Positions 1 through 10,361 of a stretch of DNA of 64,000 nucleotides are shown here, piece after piece. The DNA comes from Ophiostoma sp. CBS 140.51 (taxonomy: Eukaryota > Ascomycota > Sordariomycetes > Ophiostomatales > Ophiostomataceae), in the NCBI GenBank assembly GCA_029298735.1, contig JANSLP010000061.1, positions 1 through 64,000 on the forward strand. The letters are read 5' to 3'. The number at the start of each line of letters is the position of its first letter. Positions within the stretch are counted from its first letter, which is position 1. Position numbers and translations under genes: made by a program. The notes under the pieces were generated by a model. It did not search any database and was not told the origin of the DNA. It saw only the letters and a program-made list of their open reading frames with translations.

Positions 1-1
1 G

Positions 2-82
2 CTGACCGCGGCGGTGGGCATGCCGGCGGCAGTGCGGGCGGCACGGGGTGTCGGGATGGACAATAAGGTAGTAAAGTGGTGA
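2..82 (+). CDS. possible 3' end of a gene cut by the window edge
   Basis: The first 82 bases are GC-rich (unlike the AT-rich DNA that follows) and contain an open frame from base 2 that ends at a TGA at 80-82, giving an Ala/Gly/Val-rich tail of 26 residues. The codons mostly end in G or C, as in the real genes here. A second frame is also open up to a TAA at 64-66, so the frame is not certain. No domain can be recognised from so short a piece. Confidence 0.3.
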   Translation: MTAAVGMPAAVRAARGVGMDNKVVKW

Positions 83-2103
83 TCAAAACGATATCGTCTG
101 ATTCTTATTTGGAATATATAACGAATAACTTTTGTACATATCTGAGGCACTCCATAAAAAGTAAATTTCAAATAAAAATCATATAATCAATAAAACAAAA
201 GGAATCATCGTGACAAACAATCTACCAATATTGCAGATCATATTTCACATAAGAAAACGATGTAAAAACCAGGTTCCTCACATACGGAGTATTCCATCTC
301 CTTTTTATTAAAATGCCCGTACTTCGGTCTCGCTTCCTTTCGTGACCCACTGCTACACGACTCCGTGTTCCGAGTTCCGACCAGAGCCCCTCCCTCAAAC
401 GCCCCTTTCCCCCTTTTGGTGGCATTCTGGAACAGGAGCCACTGGCCCATGGCATGCATTTGTAGTGACCTGGTTGGTCAGTCTGTCAAGTCTGCCTTCA
501 GTCCAATTTTTCTTCACTCCTGACTTCCTGACTTCCTGACTTCCTGACTTCCTGACTTTTTGACTCTCCCTCCTTTTCTCTCATCCTTCACATCCTTCCT
601 TCTCACCCTTCCCCTTGTTCATCACTGGCATGCATTCATAACAGCAAACGAGGGTCCCACACATCCACAGCCACAGTGACCAAAATGCAAACGAGAAGAA
701 GATGTTTGACTCGCCGTCGTTCCTCCATGATTTGGGCCAAGAGAGACAAAAAGACCCCTGTCAAAAAGAGACCCGTGTCCCAGGGAGACCCAGGTGCCGC
801 GCGTTCTTGGCACCGCTAATCTGGTCCAAGCCTAGCTGCCGACTTGGCAAAGCCCAGCAACCACGCAGCCCTGGGTCTTGGCGATCTGTCTGTGGTGTGG
901 TGTGTGAGATTCGAGAAGAAAGACCGTTGGACAACGACAATCAACGACAACTGGTCGAGATGTTCAACGTCGCCCATTGTGGGAAACACAAAGAGCCTAG
1001 AAAATGAGACATTTTGAGAAGAATCAAAAGGATAAACAGAGAGGACTCCAAGTGGCAAACAAGAGGAAAACAGAGAACCTACTGAAGAGTAGGGCCCATT
1101 CTTCAACTGGGAATAGCGGAAACATTGCCCTGGGAGACCGCCAGGAGACCCGCCTCTCATTGGTCGAAAAAGCCGGCCCCTTGGTGTCAGTAAGTAAAGG
1201 GTACTTTAGACTACACACAAATTGAAACTACATTAAGGTACCTGACCCCCTGCACTAATTCAAACAAAACGATGACGAGGCCGACCTGCGCAGAAATTAC
1301 GCCAGCAGTGGGACTGTTTTCCACCCCGAGCACCCACCGAGCCAACATCTTCCACGACTGTTTTTGCAGTGTTGATTTTTCTTGCTGTCTCGTCACCAGA
1401 TGCGTATTTTTATATTTATTTTGTCTGTATTTTCGTGTTCGCCTCTGCAATCATGTTTGTCTACGAGCTGTGCAAGACATACCCAATAAGGTCCAGACGC
1501 GATCAGGTTTTCTGCCATTCCCAATGTCAAAGGGGTGGGTGGCCCTCCTCACGACCTTCACGCGGCCTGAGCTGCCCTTTTCCTAATTCGTAATGGAGGC
1601 TCAAGAGGAGTCCTCATACGGAGCACTAAGGCATGGCCAGTTTCTATTTCGGGGGCTCAGAGGGAGTCGTCAGCCCATGGAAGAAAGGGGAAAGAGGAAA
1701 AATCAACATTACGCTGTTCCCGACACGTACTCATAGTTCAAAAAGAGGCACTGTTGAGCCAGCCAGTCGCAGAAGCACATCGTAATAAACAAAACCTCCA
1801 GTGGCCCCTTCCCTTATTTGGTTTCGTGTTTCGTCTTCTTCTTTTCTTCTTCCATCTCGTCTCTCCTCACTTCTGTTTTCTTCTCTTTTCCTCCCTTTCC
1901 ATCTTGGCATCGCATCTTTTCATTCAATCTTCATACACTCGTTCTACCAATTTGTGTTGGCTCTTTGCTGCACTTACTTTCGCTTGTTTATTTCGTCTCA
2001 CCGGCTTTTCGTTTCACACCTCTTTCTTTCACTTCCCGACAGTCGCTTCATACCGTTTACATCCAGCATTTTTCTTTGTTTACACTTCATCTAAACCATC
2101 ACA
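83..2103. other. intergenic region upstream of the Crh gene
   Basis: Two kilobases without a convincing gene. All open frames are short, overlap on both strands and lack coding-type codon use. The left part is AT-rich, the middle carries a small tandem repeat (519-558), and the last 300 bases are strongly pyrimidine-rich (TCTTC and TTTC runs), as is common just upstream of highly expressed fungal genes. Confidence 0.6.
519..558. repeat. tandem repeat, 8-bp unit x5
   Basis: Five perfect head-to-tail copies of CCTGACTT, followed by a degenerate sixth (TTTGACT). It is a simple microsatellite in intergenic DNA with no visible function. Confidence 0.95.
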
Positions 2104-3296
2104 ATGCACTTCACCAAGACCGCCGCTCTGGCCGGCCTCGTTGGCCTGGCCTCTGCGCAGACCTACACCGACTGCAACCCTACCACCAACACCAGTAAGC
2201 CTCCTCGTGCCCTATGAAACTCTGTCCTACCGTCAAATAGAGCCACCACTGACCTTTAGGCTGCCCGTCGGATGTCGGCCTTGACAAGTCGTCGTACTCG
2301 GTTGACTTCACCGCCGGCGAGAGCTCCGACTGGACTCTGTCCTCGGAGTCTGCCACCTACAGCTCCAGCACCGGTGCCGCCCTGACCATCACCAAGTCTG
2401 GCGACGCCCCGACGCTCATCAGCAACTTCTACATCTTCTTCGGTCGTGTATCCGTCATGATGCGCGCTTCTCCCGGTACCGGTATTGTCAGCAGCGTCGT
2501 TCTCGAGTCTGACGACCTTGACGAGGTCGACTGGGAGTGGATTGGTGGCGAGGACAACCAGGTCCAGACCGACTATTTCGGCAAGGGCAACACCACCGCC
2601 TACGACCGCGGTACTATTGTCAACCTGGACGCCGCCACCCAGTCCACCTTCCGCAACTGGACCCTCGTCTGGACCGAGGCTGAGACCAACTGGTACCTCG
2701 ACGGCAGCCTGATCCGCACCCTGACCTACGCCGACGCCCTCAACGGCAAGAACTACCCGCAGACCCCCATGCGCGTCAAGGTCGGCAGCTGGGCTGGCGG
2801 TGACAGCAGCAACGCTGAGGGCACCATTGAGTGGGCCGGCGGTGAGACTGACTACAGCGACGGCCCCTTCACCATGTACGTCGAGAGCATCGAGATTGAG
2901 AACTACAACCCCGGCGGCAGCTACACCTACGGCGACATGACCGGTGACTACTCGAGCATCGTCATTGGCGCGTCCACCGACAACAGCACCGATGCCTCGT
3001 CGTCGGATACCACGTCCACTACCTCGGCCAAGACCTCCACCAAGACTTCGTCGACGAAGACCAAGACCTCGGCCGTCTCGGCCGCTTCGTCCGCCACCTC
3101 TGTCTCGGGCTCGTCGGCCAACGCCTCTTCCAACAGCTCTGCCTCTGCTTCGGCCGCCTCGAACGGCACTGCTTCCACGTCGTCCACCTCGTCTTCCACT
3201 TCGATTGCCTCCGTGTCGGGTGCCACTACTGTCATCAGCTGCAGCTCTATCTGGGCTGCCACTGCTCTGCTGGCCGCTGCCATCTTCAACCTGTAA
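2104..3296 (+). CDS. Crh-type GPI-anchored chitin-glucan transglycosylase (GH16)
   Basis: Two exons, 2104-2194 and 2260-3296, with a 65-nt GT-AG intron, give 375 residues. The N-terminus is a signal peptide (hydrophobic core, cleavage expected near Ala-Gln at 18-19). The GH16 core contains the motif DEVDWEW at about 118-124; Glu119 and Glu123 are the expected nucleophile and acid/base of the Crh DE(I/V)DxE signature. A Ser/Thr-rich stalk covers roughly 265-355, and the protein ends in a short hydrophobic segment typical of a GPI attachment signal. Crh enzymes cross-link chitin to beta-glucan at the outer face of the plasma membrane. The ATG at 2104 is chosen because it gives the signal peptide and the intron restores the frame exactly. 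The family call is firm; which Crh paralogue it is cannot be told. Confidence 0.93.
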
Positions 3297-4063
3297 GGGG
3301 TGGTTTTGGACGCCTTAATTCTTTTTATATACCTTAGACCGTATTATGTTTGTATTGCCTAGATAATTTCTGTTACATATATACCTGATATACAACACGT
3401 GTACCGTCTGCTTTATGTTGGGTTTTACGTTGTTGTGATTACCAGAAGTAAATCGAGTCCGTAACCAAAAAAAAACCAGAAATTGATGGGAAAACATGGC
3501 AGAGAAAATGCAAGAATTTATATAAAAGCATGTCGCTTCGATTTCTTCTTCTTTTATTCACGAACCATGGTTCAGGAAAACAAGTTGTCACCATTCTTGT
3601 CGATTTGTAATTTGGAAATCATCATGGTTCTGTCGAAGGTGTCCTTGTATTTCCGGTTTTGTTGTTTGCTACTCAATTTAGTAATATGGAACAAAACCAT
3701 AGCTGAAATAGAAGTATAGCTCGCCTCGCTGCAAGAAGTCACATGTTTGGCGTAGGGCTTTCTTTCTATCTGATTACATACACACGGTATTCAATGAAAA
3801 CAGGACACAGTGACACAGTATTTAGAAGAGAATTTAAAATACAGTTGCCGTATGTTAGTGGCGACTGCTATACATTCGCACAATGTTTTTGGAAAAATTC
3901 TAGTATGCATATTTATATATTGCGCATGATCCTGCCCAAATGCTGATAATATTCGCTTCCGTCCATCTCGACGACAACCCATACCGAGAAAGTATCATCA
4001 GAACCAACGACGAGGTCGGCCGAAATTTCCGGGCGCTTAATTTCTCAATTAATACTCTCAATC
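3297..4063. other. AT-rich intergenic region
   Basis: Contains the 3' flank of the Crh gene and the upstream region of the 2EXR gene. Small open frames exist, but none has coding codon use or a recognisable motif. Confidence 0.6.
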
Positions 4064-5152
4064 ATGAACAGCAAGAACCACCAACCCTGTACAACTCACG
4101 ACACGGCAAGATCCACAACAAACACTCGCATTCTGTTGATGAAGTTAAACCGAGTTTCTGAACACCTCAATGAAGTCGCCCTAAGAGAAACGAAGAGAGT
4201 TATTTTGAGCCTGAACTACAAACATCGCTCGTGGGAGATAAGGCGCTTGATGTATATTACGTACATTATCCTCCATCAACCGTTTCCATTTGAAGTGGTC
4301 TCCATCATCAAGTTCTGTGATGATCTTATCGAACTTGTCAAAGAGACTGTCCAAAGAGCACCACCGGGAACTCTTTTTCCTCCTACACCACAGCTAGCAC
4401 CGACACCACGACAGGAACCCAGACTAAACCTCAACCACAAGAGAAAAAGAACACGCCTTAAGAAGCCGCCGACAACCTTTCGATTTCAAAGTCTGCCAAC
4501 GGAGCTGCGAATCATGATCTGGGAAGCTGCAGCTCTCCCGCCCGTCAGCGAATCATATTTCTATTCGACACAACATACGACAATACTTCATGCTGTAACA
4601 TCCGCAGACCACAACCTCAGGCCAATACCGGCCAGCGCCCTACTTCCGGACCACGGTCTCTGGCGAGCCTGCAACGAATCCCGTCGGGCTATTACGTGGG
4701 TGTACCGAAAGTGTCACGCCGCTCGCATCACGGGTGACGCCAGGACCATTGCCCGCCCGGCTCCGGTCCGTGAAGCTCTGCCTTTCCCAGTCACTATCAC
4801 GCCGCCCATGGTGTTCGACGAATATACGAACCATTACCAGCTGCTGGCGGAACTCAATCGTCACGGCATCTTTTTTCAGAACATGATGAGGGGCTTGTTC
4901 GAAACCTTCCCTAACGAATGCCGTTCTTTCTTTCCGCCGCCCAAGTCGTTCATTGACAGCATGTTTGATGTTCGAGGTCCGGACAGCGCCATGTTGAGGT
5001 TCTATCTAGAGCCGCACACTCCCTACCCAGACAATGGCGAGGATGGCGCATACGGCGCCAAGCTCTATACAGACCCTCAAGCGCTATCAAACATCAAACC
5101 GACCTCCCTTGAAAGCCGGACAGTGACTCCGATATCAATACTAGCCATCTAG
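4064..5152 (+). CDS. 2EXR-domain protein, function unknown
   Basis: Single-exon frame of 362 residues. The signature of the fungal 2EXR family is clear: FRFQSLPTELRIMIWEAA at about 139-156, followed about 50 residues later by a LWRACNESRRA segment that matches the conserved 'xxxCxESR' element. The N-terminal 110 residues have no known domain, and a basic patch (KRKRTRLKK) lies at about 126-134. The family is lineage-expanded in Pezizomycotina and has no established biochemical role. The flanking DNA is AT-rich and gene-poor. The start is the first ATG in frame, but it may be too far upstream since the first 60 residues look non-conserved. A second, unrelated-looking 2EXR gene lies at 23.5-24.9 kb. 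Confidence 0.75.
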   Translation: MNSKNHQPCTTHDTARSTTNTRILLMKLNRVSEHLNEVALRETKRVILSLNYKHRSWEIRRLMYITYIILHQPFPFEVVSIIKFCDDLIELVKETVQRAPPGTLFPPTPQLAPTPRQEPRLNLNHKRKRTRLKKPPTTFRFQSLPTELRIMIWEAAALPPVSESYFYSTQHTTILHAVTSADHNLRPIPASALLPDHGLWRACNESRRAITWVYRKCHAARITGDARTIARPAPVREALPFPVTITPPMVFDEYTNHYQLLAELNRHGIFFQNMMRGLFETFPNECRSFFPPPKSFIDSMFDVRGPDSAMLRFYLEPHTPYPDNGEDGAYGAKLYTDPQALSNIKPTSLESRTVTPISILAI

Positions 5153-5656
5153 CACCACCGATCCGCATACACGGACTCTACTACCCATACTTCAGCTCCT
5201 TTGTAGGACGTTCGATTGAGAAAATACTGTTATGCAATTTGACATTTCTACATTCTTACTTTATTGCAATATAGTCTTTATGTGCAGCGCGTCCCTGTCA
5301 GCCAATGTTAAGATCTTTTTTTTTTGCTTTTCTATTCAAACTTCAGTCTCCCAGTTCGTTAACCGTCGCATGTCTTATTCAGATTCATTGTAGAAATAGT
5401 TCAGGTTCGAAACACCATGTTCTGAACTACCCCGACAATAAAATTTAGGTGTCAAAATTTAAATGACTAGACGTCAACGTTGGATTTAATGGCGGGTGTT
5501 TCCTTCCCGCTGTAAGTCACCCGCTTAGTGGTAAATTCCCTTTTTAGGACGATTAGCGACAAAATGTACCTCGTTCTTTCCTAAGTGAATTAAGCTATTC
5601 TGCACATTAGGGCAAGAACTTCGTGCGCTCCTTCTCTTTTTCGTAAACTCTCAAGA
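5153..5656. other. AT-rich intergenic region
   Basis: No supported gene. It precedes the NLR relic, and its strong AT richness fits mutated, non-coding DNA. Confidence 0.5.
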
Positions 5657-6009
5657 AATGCACTTTGCACTATCATTAACAAAAACTCACCACTCGTACG
5701 CTGGTATGCCTTTAATGCGAGAAGAGAGTTTCCATGAGCATGTGCGCAATATCTGCGGGCTATTCGTAACTATCACCGACTCCAAGAATCGCACAGTGTT
5801 CTTTTTCAAATATGTTCGTGGTATCAGGAGTTTGAGATTTTCAAAACACATCTTTTCCACGGCCCTAAGTACGGACTTCTCGGAAAACTTGGGCAGGAGG
5901 AGGACTCTTCACAATACTACCAAAAGCACATCTTTCTTGAATATTCTGCAAAGAGTTTCGTGTCCCACTATCTCCTCTCGGACAGGTCACGGACAGCTCA
6001 ACGGCTAAT
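5657..6009 (+). pseudogene. relic of a NACHT-ankyrin NLR-type protein
   Basis: The frame beginning at 5658 reads through a segment ending in RNICGLFVTITDSK, which is very like the region after the NACHT domain of fungal NLRs (the 'CGLFVTxxDSK ... LHQTAKEFL' block). After about 5780 the reading is garbled. A different frame from about 5885 to 5985 then gives a second block typical of the same proteins, with FLEYSAKSFVSHY matching the 'FLxYSAxxWxxHF' element just before the ankyrin repeats. At least one frameshift therefore separates two collinear homologous pieces, and the NACHT and ankyrin parts are missing. These proteins act in heterokaryon incompatibility or innate-immunity-like sensing. 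Recognised from motif memory only. Confidence 0.5.
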
Positions 6010-7357
6010 GCCCACCGCAAATACGTCGTACGTTGCAAACAAAAACCTTAAAGTGAAAAAGGATACACAAAGTGAATATCCGGGAAATATTTTCTTCAAA
6101 TTAATTTAGAGATGCGTTTCTCATTTTTGACAGGGTGTTTCATCTGGGCTCGCTTGTAGTTTGATACCATATTCTTTTACTCGTTATTCTTTTCGTGGAA
6201 ATTACAAAGCAAAGAAGGCTCATTCTACAACAGATGTCGATTTTTTTGATTTTTTTTTTGGGCTCCAACAGCTACCTCGCATGGCCCTGCTGAATCGCCA
6301 AAATCGAGAGGGAAAAACGCGAGGTCAATAGACATATCTGTTTTATTTGCACTCGCTTAGATGGCCCCGACATTCTAGAAATATTGTGAGTTCTCAGTCT
6401 TTTCCTTTGCCTATTGCTGTTCCAACACGGGCTCTTGTAAGGTTTTTCTCCAGGCTACCTGTTGAGGGACCGGGGTGTAGGCCCACGAGCAGTGTGGTTT
6501 GCCAATCGGGATGCAGATGGCCGCTGTCTGTGGTGATCGACAACAACCGTTAGCATTGAAAATTAGCCTGCATTTCCACCAGGGCTGCACTAATTTCCTC
6601 ATGAATTATCAACAAGGCTAGGCTAGCCATATGTATCACTGACTGTAACCCCGAGCTTCACTCACTTGCCTGCCAGTTGACTTGTCCCCGGCTCGTCAAT
6701 ATCAATGCTCTATTCTCATGTCATTTTTTTTGTTCACTTCCTGTCATCTGTATTTTGTTTTCCCCGCACGTCGCTTCCCCATGTTCCCCAACATGCATCA
6801 TTAGTTCCATCTGGCATCCGACACTCTTAGTATCTGGGGTTATCTGTGCATCCAGTTGTGTGTACGTGTGTGCATCTGTTCATGAGGATGTGATGACGCG
6901 TTCACGAGCTACCAGGGCTAGTATTTATTTCTTATTGTCTTATTTTATCTTCTTTATCCTGTTTTGTTCCGCTTTCACTTTTATACCGGCACGATGGCTC
7001 CCGCTGGACTTTCTTCGAGCAGACTGAATAACAATAGTCGTTCCCGTGACTTTTTCCTCTCGCATGGTGTGTATTCCAGCAATCATCACTATTGCCGAGG
7101 CTGGTCGCGCCGAAGCTCGTTATCACCGAGCCACCCTTATTAACACTGTCACGATGACAATACGACCACAGACGGGCCGGCGGTTTTTTTTTTTTTCTTT
7201 TTTTCCACCTCGTCGGAGCAATTGTTCTCAACAATGCGAACGCTAATCATGGAAGAGACGAAGATCGTCGCTGTCTCTCCAAATGATGGACATGGTGACG
7301 ATGGCTCTGCGGAGCACAACCCATGTCACTCTGCAGGCCGTTCAGACCGTGTACAAA
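6010..7357. other. intergenic region upstream of the tannase gene
   Basis: 1.3 kb with poly-T tracts and only short opposing frames. No gene is supported. The downstream end is the tannase promoter. Confidence 0.55.
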
Positions 7358-7365
7358 TATATAAA
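7358..7365 (+). promoter_or_regulatory. TATA box of the tannase gene
   Basis: TATATAAA about 90 bases upstream of the tannase ATG, a normal distance for a fungal TATA element with a short 5' leader. Confidence 0.5.
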
Positions 7366-7456
7366 TGCCTTGGGTAACTGCACATGTTTGAGGGATGAAA
7401 TATTGTAGAAGAGCATCCCCAAAGTCTAAGAGTTCCATTCCCTGTCATACCCCACG

Positions 7457-9256
7457 ATGCCTGCTTCTCTTTCTTCCCTCCTCCGGGTCGCGGTCCTCGG
7501 TACTGCGCTATCCGCGGCACCGGCCACAGCTGAATCCTGCTCTACCGTCGGCAACACATCTGTTTCTTTGGATGCCGTGTGTAACAAAGCATACGTGCAG
7601 CAGTCACTTCCTGTCGGTGCCATTGACGGCCTAGTGATTGATACGGACTCGGTCGTGGTCAATGCCGTCTACAACGCCACGTTCTCGGGCAGCGACTTCT
7701 TCCCCGACTTTACCAACCAGAGCTACTGCAACGTCACGTTTGCTTACTCGCACACGGGCCGTAGCGACAGGATCCTGCTGTGGTACTGGCTTCCGGCGCC
7801 CGACAACTTCCAGAATCGCTACCTGTCGACAGGTGGCGGCGGCTACTCCATCACGTCGCAGGACAGCTCGCTGCCGGGCGGCATTGCGTACGGCGCGAGT
7901 GCGGGCACTACGGACGGCGGTTTTGGCGGATTCGAGGCGCAGGTGTCTGACGTGGTGTTGCTGGCCAAGGGGACGCTCAACTACGATGCCGTGTACAGTT
8001 TCGGCTACAAGTCTATCCACGAGCTGACGGTGCTGGGCAAGCAGCTGACGCGCAACTTTTTCCAAATGGATGCCAACACAACGCTCTACTCGTACTATCA
8101 GGCCTGCTCCGAGGGTGGCCGCGAGGGTTGGAGTCAGGTGCAGCGGTTCCCCGACGACTTTGACGGTGCTATTATCGGCGCGCCAGCCATGCGGTACGCA
8201 CACCAGCAGCTGCAGCACCTGTGGGCATCGCTCATGGAGTCCTACTACAGCATCTACCCCAAACCGTGCGCGCTGTCGGCCATTGAGACCGCCGTTGTGG
8301 CGTTTTGTGACCCTCTCGACGGCAAGACTGACGGCATGATCAGCCGCTCGGACCTGTGCATGCTGCAGCTCAACCTGGAGGATTTCTTGGGCCTCAACTA
8401 CTCGTGCGCCGCCACAGCCGCCGGCACGAACCCCTACAACCCGCAGCCCGCCTTGCCGGCACAGAGCGGCACCGTCACCCTCGACGACATCCGCATCGCC
8501 AACCTGACGCTTGACGGTCCCAAGGCTTTGAACGGTGACCGAGTCTATGTCGGCTGGCAACCCGGCGCCGGCTTTGGCGATGCCGGTACGGTGTATGACA
8601 ATGCCTCGGCGGCCTGGACGTACACGCTGCAGTCGTTTGGCCCCTTGTTTGCCGAGCTGTTTGTGCGCGAGCAAAACGTGACGACCACCATCCCCGACTT
8701 TGCCGACTGGACGCCCGATACACTGCGCGACATGATCTACACGGCCTGGCAAAAGTACGAGGACGTGCTGCAGACCACGTGGCCGGACCTGTCGGCTTTC
8801 CGCGACGCTGGCGGTAAAGTCCTGCACTTTCACGGCGAGGCTGACAACAGCGTGCCGCCCGCCTCGTCTGTGCGCTACTTTGAGTCGGTCCGCAGCACCA
8901 TGTACCCGGACCTCAGCTACAATGACTCGCTGGCCGCCGTCAACGACTTTTATCGCTTCTATCTTGTCGAGGGTGCCGGCCACTGCTCGCCCGGCGAGTG
9001 CAACACACCCTTCCCGCAGACCAACTTTCCCATCATGATCGACTGGGTTGAAAACGGCATCGACCCCGTCACGCTCAACGCCACCGTTCTCAGCTCCTGT
9101 GCCACCAATTATCTTGCCAACGATCAGCTGTGCTCGTGGCCGCTGCGGCCCGTCTACGTAAATAACGGCACGGAAAAGGTGTGCGAGTTTTCTAGCGAGG
9201 CAGCGTTTAATACGTGGATCTACGACCTGAATGCCTTTCCGATTTATGTTTATTAG
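7457..9256 (+). CDS. secreted tannase / feruloyl esterase family protein
   Basis: Intronless, 599 residues, with an N-terminal signal peptide (hydrophobic stretch to about residue 25). The tannase/feruloyl esterase fold is shown by the nucleophile motif CSEGGREG (Ser218), the acid Asp463 in HGEADNS, and His509 in GAGHCSPG. The two Cys at 217 and 510 next to Ser and His are the CS-D-HC disulfide signature of this family. Many N-glycosylation sequons fit secretion. It should hydrolyse ester bonds of plant phenolics (gallate or ferulate esters); the exact substrate cannot be inferred. A TATA box lies at 7358. The stop codon is only 28 bases from an LTR, and a diverged copy of the last 112 codons lies 16.3 kb downstream. 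Confidence 0.92.
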   Translation: MPASLSSLLRVAVLGTALSAAPATAESCSTVGNTSVSLDAVCNKAYVQQSLPVGAIDGLVIDTDSVVVNAVYNATFSGSDFFPDFTNQSYCNVTFAYSHTGRSDRILLWYWLPAPDNFQNRYLSTGGGGYSITSQDSSLPGGIAYGASAGTTDGGFGGFEAQVSDVVLLAKGTLNYDAVYSFGYKSIHELTVLGKQLTRNFFQMDANTTLYSYYQACSEGGREGWSQVQRFPDDFDGAIIGAPAMRYAHQQLQHLWASLMESYYSIYPKPCALSAIETAVVAFCDPLDGKTDGMISRSDLCMLQLNLEDFLGLNYSCAATAAGTNPYNPQPALPAQSGTVTLDDIRIANLTLDGPKALNGDRVYVGWQPGAGFGDAGTVYDNASAAWTYTLQSFGPLFAELFVREQNVTTTIPDFADWTPDTLRDMIYTAWQKYEDVLQTTWPDLSAFRDAGGKVLHFHGEADNSVPPASSVRYFESVRSTMYPDLSYNDSLAAVNDFYRFYLVEGAGHCSPGECNTPFPQTNFPIMIDWVENGIDPVTLNATVLSSCATNYLANDQLCSWPLRPVYVNNGTEKVCEFSSEAAFNTWIYDLNAFPIYVY

Positions 9257-9284
9257 GGTGGGGAGTAGAGCTTGACTATAGAGA

Positions 9285-9793
9285 TGTTACAAAGGCACTT
9301 TCCCAAGAAGGTAAGAGGCTCTGCTAGGTGATCAAGTCTAGGGGAGGGGTTCTTGCTCTGGTAAAACAGCCATAAGGTGTAACGGTCGAACAATAATTAA
9401 TACGTATAACGGGGTCTCTTTATATGCAATGATAGTATAGGAATACAAGTTCATGTAGGTTTGTATTTTAGATAATCGGTAGCGACTGAGTCTTCTATCT
9501 AGCTATCTGGGAGGAAGCCTCAGTCTTATATATCTATCGTGCTTCATTCGTATCTCATTCCTTATTTCATTTCCCAGATGAGATAACGTCTTCATTCGTA
9601 TCTCATTCCTTATTTCATTTCCCGTATGAGATAACTTCTTCTTTCTGATTGGTTGGTTCCTGCGCCACTATTCTTTCAGCCACAGCCGTGTTGTCCTGGC
9701 GTCATCCCTCGCGTCTTTGTTCCCCCGTCCCGTTGAGGGGTCGGTTCGTTGTCCTAGCCTGTTAGTGAGGCCGTGGGGGCCATATTCGTAACA
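9285..9793 (+). mobile_element. LTR 1 of an LTR retrotransposon family
   Basis: A 509-base unit that begins TGTTAC and ends GTAACA (TG...CA ends). Near-identical units occur at 22499-22960 and 25054-25437, both inverted relative to this one. It contains an internal tandem duplication of about 48 bases (the CTTCATTCGTATCTCATTCC segment appears twice, from about 9541 and 9589) that the other copies lack. The 5-base flanks (AGAGA left, TGGCG right) do not match, so no target-site duplication is visible; this suggests recombination with another LTR rather than a simple insertion. No gag or pol remains beside it. Confidence 0.85.
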
Positions 9794-10361
9794 TGGCGGG
9801 TGCTGCCCACTCGCGGACAATCTCTATACGCAGGCCCCAGAGGTTCGAGGCCACGACAACGGCAGCGATGGCTTGGATGGTCTTGCCCAGCCCGACGGCG
9901 TCTTGTAGGTACAGGCCGTATACGCCGGAGATACGGCAGGCCATTAAGATTTGAAACACGCCGTAAAGTTAGTAGGGGCGCAAGCGAGGACGTAAGCCCA
10001 CCAAGGCCTGGGTGGACGATGTGTCCTCGGGAGCCCGGCCGAATAAGGTATAAGCGGCTTTTTAATACCGTATCTCGTCGGTAGTGACAGGTGCCGCCGT
10101 GTGAACGTCCTCTCCGTCCGTACCTGTATTATCGACGCCGTCGGGGCTCGAGACGGCGGCTATTGGGGCGTCGGCACCCGCGTCGGCACCCGCGTCGGCA
10201 CCCGCGTCGGCACCCGCGTCGGCTATTTATACGTCGTCGTCGCTTTCGTTGCTTTCGATATTCTCGTTACTCTCTTTATCTTCGTCGTCGGAGTCTGGGA
10301 TAACGACGTAATCGATCTGCGGAGCTGGTAAGGGAGGAGGGCTGGCTGCGGTCGTGGACAT
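9794..10361 (-). pseudogene. RIP-damaged, truncated SNF2-family helicase
   Basis: Read right to left from an ATG at 10361, a single frame runs to the LTR boundary. It starts with a Pro-rich then acidic N-terminus, has an Ala-Asp-Ala-Gly repeat (the 12-bp tandem repeat), and enters the SNF2 ATPase with the helicase motif I segment DAVGLGKTIQAIAAV. Three in-frame stops, all TAA, interrupt it (about 10,25x, 10,06x and 9,97x). Each is where CAA (Gln) would be expected, most clearly in the 'RPYQLxGV' element just before motif I. The rest of the helicase is missing because LTR 1 abuts it. It is a dead copy. The intact relatives are chromatin remodellers or repair ATPases, but the subfamily is not clear. 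Confidence 0.7.
10169..10216. repeat. 12-bp tandem repeat inside the SNF2 pseudogene
   Basis: Four perfect copies of CGTCGGCACCCG plus a partial fifth. On the minus strand they encode the repeated Ala-Asp-Ala-Gly linker of the SNF2 pseudogene. Confidence 0.95.

Noticed and set aside
7631..8983. Long minus-strand frame antisense to the tannase gene (450 codons)
   Set aside because: It is the mirror of a GC-rich gene, with low-complexity Val/Arg/His content and no motif; the plus strand has the full catalytic signature.
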